Shown: one piece after another, positions 60,565-64,000 of the stretch
Layout of the letters: each line of letters begins with the position of its first letter
Position numbering within the stretch: the first letter of the stretch is position 1
Origin: Novosphingobium taihuense
Lineage (GTDB): Bacteria > Pseudomonadota > Alphaproteobacteria > Sphingomonadales > Sphingomonadaceae
Length of the DNA: 64,000 bases
Direction of reading: 5' to 3'
NCBI RefSeq assembly: GCF_007830315.1
Contig: NZ_VLKJ01000011.1
Coordinates: 78,989 to 142,988, forward strand
Notes under the pieces: model-generated
Database searches by the model: none
What the model was told of the DNA's origin: nothing
The model's input: only the letters and a program-made list of their open reading frames with translations
Position numbers and translations under genes: made by a program

Positions 60565-61170
60565 ATGAGCGCTGTCGCATCACCCCCCGCCTTTCGTCGT
60601 GCCGAACCAGACGCGCGCAAACTCAGCCTGATCGAAGCCTGCGCCCGGGTCCTCGCCCGGAGCGGAACAGCCGGTGCCAGCGTCCGCGCAATTGCGCAGG
60701 AGGCAGGCAATTCGCCCGGCCTCGTCAGCCACTATTTTGGCGGTGTGGATTCGCTGGTTGCCGCGACCTACGCTCACGTTGACGGACAAGTTGCCGCAGC
60801 GCTCGACGATGCGGTATTCGCCGCAGGCACTAATCCTCGCGATCGGCTCGAAGCGTTCGTGACCGCCAGTTTTGCGCCACCCATCGCCGATCCGGCGCTC
60901 CTCGCTACATGGATAGCATTCTGGAGCCTAGTCACCGCACGCAAGGACATCGCCAGCCAGCACGACGAGCAATACGCCGGTTACCGTGCCAGGCTCGAAG
61001 CCCTGCTGGACGATTGTGGCGTGCCGCAGCACAGCCAGCGACGCCACGCCATCGCAGTCACAGCCCTCGTCGACGGGCTCTGGCTCGAACTCTGCCTCTC
61101 CCCCGGATGCTTCACCGCCGAGGAAGCGCGGGATATCGCCCGCAACTTCCTCGCCACGATCATTTCGTGA
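60565..61170 (+). CDS. BetI-like TetR-family regulator
   Basis: ATG 60565 gives 201 residues. The N-terminal DNA-binding part (LSLIEACARVLARSGTAGASVRAIAQEAGNSPGLVSHYFGGVDSLVAATY) and the C-terminal part (FWSLVTARKDIASQHDEQYAGYRARLEALL, VTALVDGLWLELCLSPGCFTAEEA) resemble BetI, the choline-sensing repressor. It is divergent from the Rieske oxygenase with a strong palindrome between, and its 3' end overlaps the M20 peptidase by 11 bases. The true effector may differ from choline. Confidence 0.85.
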   Translation: MSAVASPPAFRRAEPDARKLSLIEACARVLARSGTAGASVRAIAQEAGNSPGLVSHYFGGVDSLVAATYAHVDGQVAAALDDAVFAAGTNPRDRLEAFVTASFAPPIADPALLATWIAFWSLVTARKDIASQHDEQYAGYRARLEALLDDCGVPQHSQRRHAIAVTALVDGLWLELCLSPGCFTAEEARDIARNFLATIIS

Positions 61171-62557
61171 GGTCGGTGATCAGGCTCAGATAGTAGGTGA
61201 TGCCGGGCCGGATATTGGACAGCCGTGTACGCTCGTTCAGCCCGTGCGAGAAGTCTTCCGAGTCCTTTGAGAATGAAGGGCTCAGGCCGTAGCTCGATAT
61301 GCCAAGCGCGCGGAACCACATCGAGTCCGATGCTCCTGAAGCCTGCGACGGAATGAGCGGCACGCCGGGATAGGCCTTGTTCATGGCTTTCGACACTGCG
61401 GCGACGACGTCTGGACGCACCGGCGAGGCTGGCGTGGCCACCGAACCAGCCGTCACGTCTGAAATCTTCACCGAAGGGTCGCCGATCACGCCAGCCAGTT
61501 CAGCCATGATGTCTTCCTTGGAATGGCCCGGGAAGATGCGGCAATTGATGTTGGCGAAGGCGCGCTGCGGCAGCGCGTTCTCGGCGTGGCCCCCGCCAAG
61601 CATGGTCGGCACGCAAGTCGTTCCGACCTTGCCCACCATTGAAGGGTCGGCGCGCAAGGTTGCCAAGGCTTTGTCGTCTGCAGGATTTGCCGCAAAGGCG
61701 CGCATGGCTGCAGCGATCTCGGGCCGGTCGGTAAAGGCTGCGGCTTTGTCGAAGTAACCTTTGGTGATCTCGTTCTGCTCGGCCTTGAACTTGTAAGCAC
61801 CGACCTTCACCAGCGCCTGAGATAGCTGGATGATGGCGTTGTCCGGACGTGGAGCCGAGCTGTGCCCGCCGGGATTGGTCACCTCGAGCCGGTAATCCGC
61901 ATAAGTCTTTTCCGCCCCCTGCCAGGTCCAGTAGAGCGGCTTGCCGGTCGCCTCATCGAGCGCGCCACCACCACCGTCGACATTGATCACCAGTTCGGCA
62001 TTCTTCAGCTTCTCGGCGATGATCGCGCTGGTCTTCATCGTCGTTTCCTCGTCCCCGGAAAACTCGATGACGATCGTGCGCTTCGGCTTGTAGCCTTGCC
62101 GACGCAGTTCGATCAGCGTCGACAGCGCGAGCGCGCCGTCGAACTTCATGTCGCTGGCACCACGTCCGTAGAGGATGCCGTTCTCGACGACCGGCACGAA
62201 GGGATCGCGTTCCCAGTCTTCGCGCTTGGCTTCCACTACGTCCATGTGGCCCGAAATGACCAGCGGCTTCAGTGCCGGGTTGGCGCCCTTCCAGGTCGCA
62301 ATGAGATAAGCGGTGTCGTCGACCGGCGTGATCTCAATGTCAGAAGCGCTCCAACCGCCCGCGACGAGCGCATCGGCGAACAATTTGGCGACGTCGATCG
62401 TCTTGTTGCCATCGCCGCGGACCGATCGGATGGAGATGGCTTTCTGCGCAAGATCGAGAACCTGAGCCTCGGCCTTGGGATATGCGGCTTCCTTGGCCGC
62501 AGCAGGCATCGAAAGCGCTACAGTAGCAGCAAGGGCAATTCTGAACTTCGTGGCCAT
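61160..62557 (-). CDS. secreted M20-family zinc peptidase
   Basis: The start at 62557 has AAGGAG upstream and gives 465 residues with a signal peptide (KFRIALAATVALSMPAAA). The metal and catalytic motifs of M20 are present: SGHMDVVEAKREDW, YGRGASDMKFDGA and EFSGDEETTM, with dimerisation-domain NPGGHSSAPRPDNAI. It removes residues from peptides or deacylates small N-acyl compounds, probably in the periplasm. A frame running further upstream to 62848 overlaps the ferB terminator and has no family character. There is no clear link to the neighbours. Confidence 0.9.
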   Translation of the reverse strand: MATKFRIALAATVALSMPAAAKEAAYPKAEAQVLDLAQKAISIRSVRGDGNKTIDVAKLFADALVAGGWSASDIEITPVDDTAYLIATWKGANPALKPLVISGHMDVVEAKREDWERDPFVPVVENGILYGRGASDMKFDGALALSTLIELRRQGYKPKRTIVIEFSGDEETTMKTSAIIAEKLKNAELVINVDGGGGALDEATGKPLYWTWQGAEKTYADYRLEVTNPGGHSSAPRPDNAIIQLSQALVKVGAYKFKAEQNEITKGYFDKAAAFTDRPEIAAAMRAFAANPADDKALATLRADPSMVGKVGTTCVPTMLGGGHAENALPQRAFANINCRIFPGHSKEDIMAELAGVIGDPSVKISDVTAGSVATPASPVRPDVVAAVSKAMNKAYPGVPLIPSQASGASDSMWFRALGISSYGLSPSFSKDSEDFSHGLNERTRLSNIRPGITYYLSLITDLTK

Positions 62558-62635
62558 TAGTGCGACTCCTTTGCCGCAAGGCTGGCCGCAAGCTGCTGTA
62601 CAGGCAACATCTTTCACATGACGTTTCAAAACGCA

Positions 62636-62667
62636 AAGGCCCCGGGCGCCTGCGCGACCGGGGCCTT
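62636..62667 (-). terminator. strong hairpin downstream of ferB
   Basis: AAGGCCCCGG (62636-62645) and CCGGGGCCTT (62658-62667) form a perfect 10-bp GC-rich stem with a 12-base loop. It lies 27 bases beyond the ferB stop on the minus strand; the downstream tract is only weakly U-rich (TTTGCG). Confidence 0.7.
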
Positions 62668-62693
62668 CTACAAATTCCGTCAGGCCTGAAAAA

Positions 62694-63548
62694 TCAGGCT
62701 TTGACCTTGCTCGTATCGAAAGTGCCAAGACCCGGCTTGAAGCTCTTCTCGTCGAGGAACTGGCGCGTCGCTTCCTTGCGGGCCGCCGCACCACCAAAGC
62801 TGTGCAGCGCTTCCTGCGCGCGGATCTGGTATTCCAGGCCATTGTCATAGGTCATGTCGACCATGCGGCGCATCGTCCACTTGGTGGCGCGAAGGGCATG
62901 GGTGTCCTTCTTCTTGAGCGCCTCGCAGATTTCCAGCACGCGCTCCTTGAGCTTTTCGGCAGGAACCGCCTCGGTGATCAGCCCCTGCTCTTCAGCCTGC
63001 TTGCCAGTCAGGTTCTCGCCCATCATCGCGTGGTACATGGCCTTGCGGAACGGCATGAGTTCCTGCGCCACCTTCGAAGCGCCGCCACCCGGGAGAATGC
63101 CCCAGTTGATTTCGGAAAGGCCGAATTGGGCGTCCTCCGAAGCAATTGCAATGTCGCAACCGAACAGCGGGCCGTAGCCGCCGCCAAAGCACCAACCATT
63201 GATCATGGCAATGGTCGGCTTCTCGTACCAGCGGAGGCGTTCGAACCAGCCATAGCTTTCGCGCTGCGACTTGCGCACGGCACCGAGACCCAGTGCTTCG
63301 GTTTCGCGGAAATACTCCTTGAGATCCATGCCTGCCGTCCAGGCATCGCCCTCCCCGGTCAGCACCAGCACCTTCACGTCATCACGGAATTCCAGTTCCT
63401 CAAGCACCGCCTTCATCCGGCGATTGAGCTTGGGACTCATGCAATTGCGCTTCTCGGGGCGGTTGAACTTAACCCAAGCCATTCCGTCTTCTACGGTGAA
63501 AGCGACGGTATCTTCTTCCGCGCGCTCGATCTTCTGCTGTTCGGTCAT
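62694..63548 (-). CDS. ferB: feruloyl-CoA/p-hydroxycinnamoyl-CoA hydratase-lyase
   Basis: This 284-residue crotonase-fold enzyme carries the features of the hydroxycinnamoyl-CoA hydratase-lyase branch: VKFNRPEKRNCMSPKLNRRM, WTAGMDLKEYFRET and INGWCFGGGYGPLFGCDIAIASEDAQFGLSEINWGILPGGG. It hydrates feruloyl-CoA and splits it into vanillin and acetyl-CoA in the cytoplasm. The gene beside it encodes a vanillin-dehydrogenase-like enzyme, so this is part of a ferulate/p-coumarate route. A CoA ligase for ferulate is not seen and may lie beyond the right edge. Confidence 0.92.
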   Translation of the reverse strand: MTEQQKIERAEEDTVAFTVEDGMAWVKFNRPEKRNCMSPKLNRRMKAVLEELEFRDDVKVLVLTGEGDAWTAGMDLKEYFRETEALGLGAVRKSQRESYGWFERLRWYEKPTIAMINGWCFGGGYGPLFGCDIAIASEDAQFGLSEINWGILPGGGASKVAQELMPFRKAMYHAMMGENLTGKQAEEQGLITEAVPAEKLKERVLEICEALKKKDTHALRATKWTMRRMVDMTYDNGLEYQIRAQEALHSFGGAAARKEATRQFLDEKSFKPGLGTFDTSKVKA

Positions 63549-63595
63549 GGTCGTTCCTCTAGGGTAATGGTGTTGGTTCAGATCGGGAAATGGCG

Positions 63596-64000
63596 TCAGA
63601 TCGGGAAGTGCCCGGGCTGGGTTTCCATGGTGATCCAGCGCAGTTCGCTGAAGCTGTCGATGCCGGCCTTGCCGCCAAAGCGGCCGTAGCCCGATGCGCC
63701 GACGCCGCCGAAGGGCATCTGCGCCTCGTCGTGCACGGTCGGGCCGTTCACGTGGCAGATGCCCGATTTGATCTGGCGCGCCACGCGCAGGCCGCGCGCG
63801 GTATCACGCGTGAACACGGCAGCCGACAGCCCGTACTCGGTGTCGTTGGCCAGTTCGATCGCATGGGCCTCATCGCGGGCCCGGATCACGCCGACAACCG
63901 GGCCGAAACTCTCGTCGCGGAACAGCTTCATGTCCTGCGTCACGCCATCGACGACGTGGGCGGGCATCAGCACGTTGTGCGTGGTTTCGCCGCCCGTCAG
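63596..64000 (-). CDS. vanillin/aromatic aldehyde dehydrogenase, C-terminal part (cut by window edge)
   Basis: The last 134 residues of an aldehyde dehydrogenase are present. The segment FRDESFGPVVGVIRARDEAHAIELANDTEYGLSAAVFTRD is the family Glu/Phe region. The end (GICHVNGPTVHDEAQMPFGGVGASGYGR, then ELRWITMETQPGHFPI) is typical of vanillin and salicylaldehyde dehydrogenases such as LigV/Vdh. The frame is open to the right edge. It precedes ferB by 47 bases on the same strand and would oxidise vanillin to vanillate. Confidence 0.88.
   Translation of the reverse strand: MTGGETTHNVLMPAHVVDGVTQDMKLFRDESFGPVVGVIRARDEAHAIELANDTEYGLSAAVFTRDTARGLRVARQIKSGICHVNGPTVHDEAQMPFGGVGASGYGRFGGKAGIDSFSELRWITMETQPGHFPI

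Overview
The window looks like chromosomal DNA of a sphingomonad (Alphaproteobacteria, Novosphingobium/Sphingobium type). The evidence is high GC with dense, tightly overlapping genes, three large TonB-dependent receptors (TBDRs), two TPR-sulfotransferases, two Rieske oxygenases, a feruloyl-CoA hydratase/lyase next to a vanillin-dehydrogenase-like gene, and a Csu/spore-coat-U type pilus locus. I infer the taxon from gene content and cannot name a species. No tRNA, rRNA, CRISPR array or insertion sequence was recognised.

Layout. 1-258: tail of a TetR regulator. 259-4487: first TTQ amine dehydrogenase cluster (mauB-mauE-mauD-mauA-cytochrome c, minus strand) with a TetR gene upstream. 4672-8866: molybdenum aldehyde-oxidoreductase-type operon (2Fe-2S subunit, Tat-exported molybdopterin subunit, XdhC, MobA/MocA-like cytidylyltransferase). 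8854-10983: penicillin-acylase-family hydrolase. 11056-15334: a LuxR-type response regulator and an unusual NCS1-transporter/hybrid histidine kinase fusion. 15704-19787: TBDR facing a TPR-sulfotransferase. 19912-25191: small proteins, fumC, and the NHEJ pair ligD and ku. 25464-34500: chaperone-usher pilus locus with seven tandem spore-coat-U pilins plus tip adhesin, usher, chaperone and an outlying eighth pilin-like gene. 35041-44960: second TTQ amine dehydrogenase module on the minus strand (mauBEDA, two cytochromes c, a TBDR broken by one stop codon, aldehyde dehydrogenase, acyl-CoA ligase) with a divergent TetR. 44914-46642: Lrp regulator and alanine dehydrogenase. 46643-51994: ring-hydroxylating dioxygenase, benzoylformate decarboxylase, LysR and ketopantoate-reductase-like genes. 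52016-56358: TPR-sulfotransferase and TBDR in one direction. 56435-62557: APC permease, PYROXD2-like flavoprotein, Rieske oxygenase, BetI-like TetR and an M20 peptidase. 62694-64000: ferulate side-chain degradation genes, running off the end.

How the genes fit together. The most striking pattern is two paralogous periplasmic amine dehydrogenase modules about 38 kb apart. They share the order B-E-D-A-cytochrome and have related TetR regulators, and each lies beside genes able to oxidise the aldehyde product (a molybdenum enzyme for the first, NAD-type ALDH plus CoA ligase for the second). Both lack mauG, mauF, mauM, mauN and amicyanin genes, as reported for the aromatic amine dehydrogenase (aau) cluster of Alcaligenes faecalis. 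I infer two oxidative deamination routes, amine to aldehyde to acid (to acyl-CoA in module 2), with different substrates or inducers. A second recurring pattern is the pairing of a TBDR with a TPR-sulfotransferase, seen twice.
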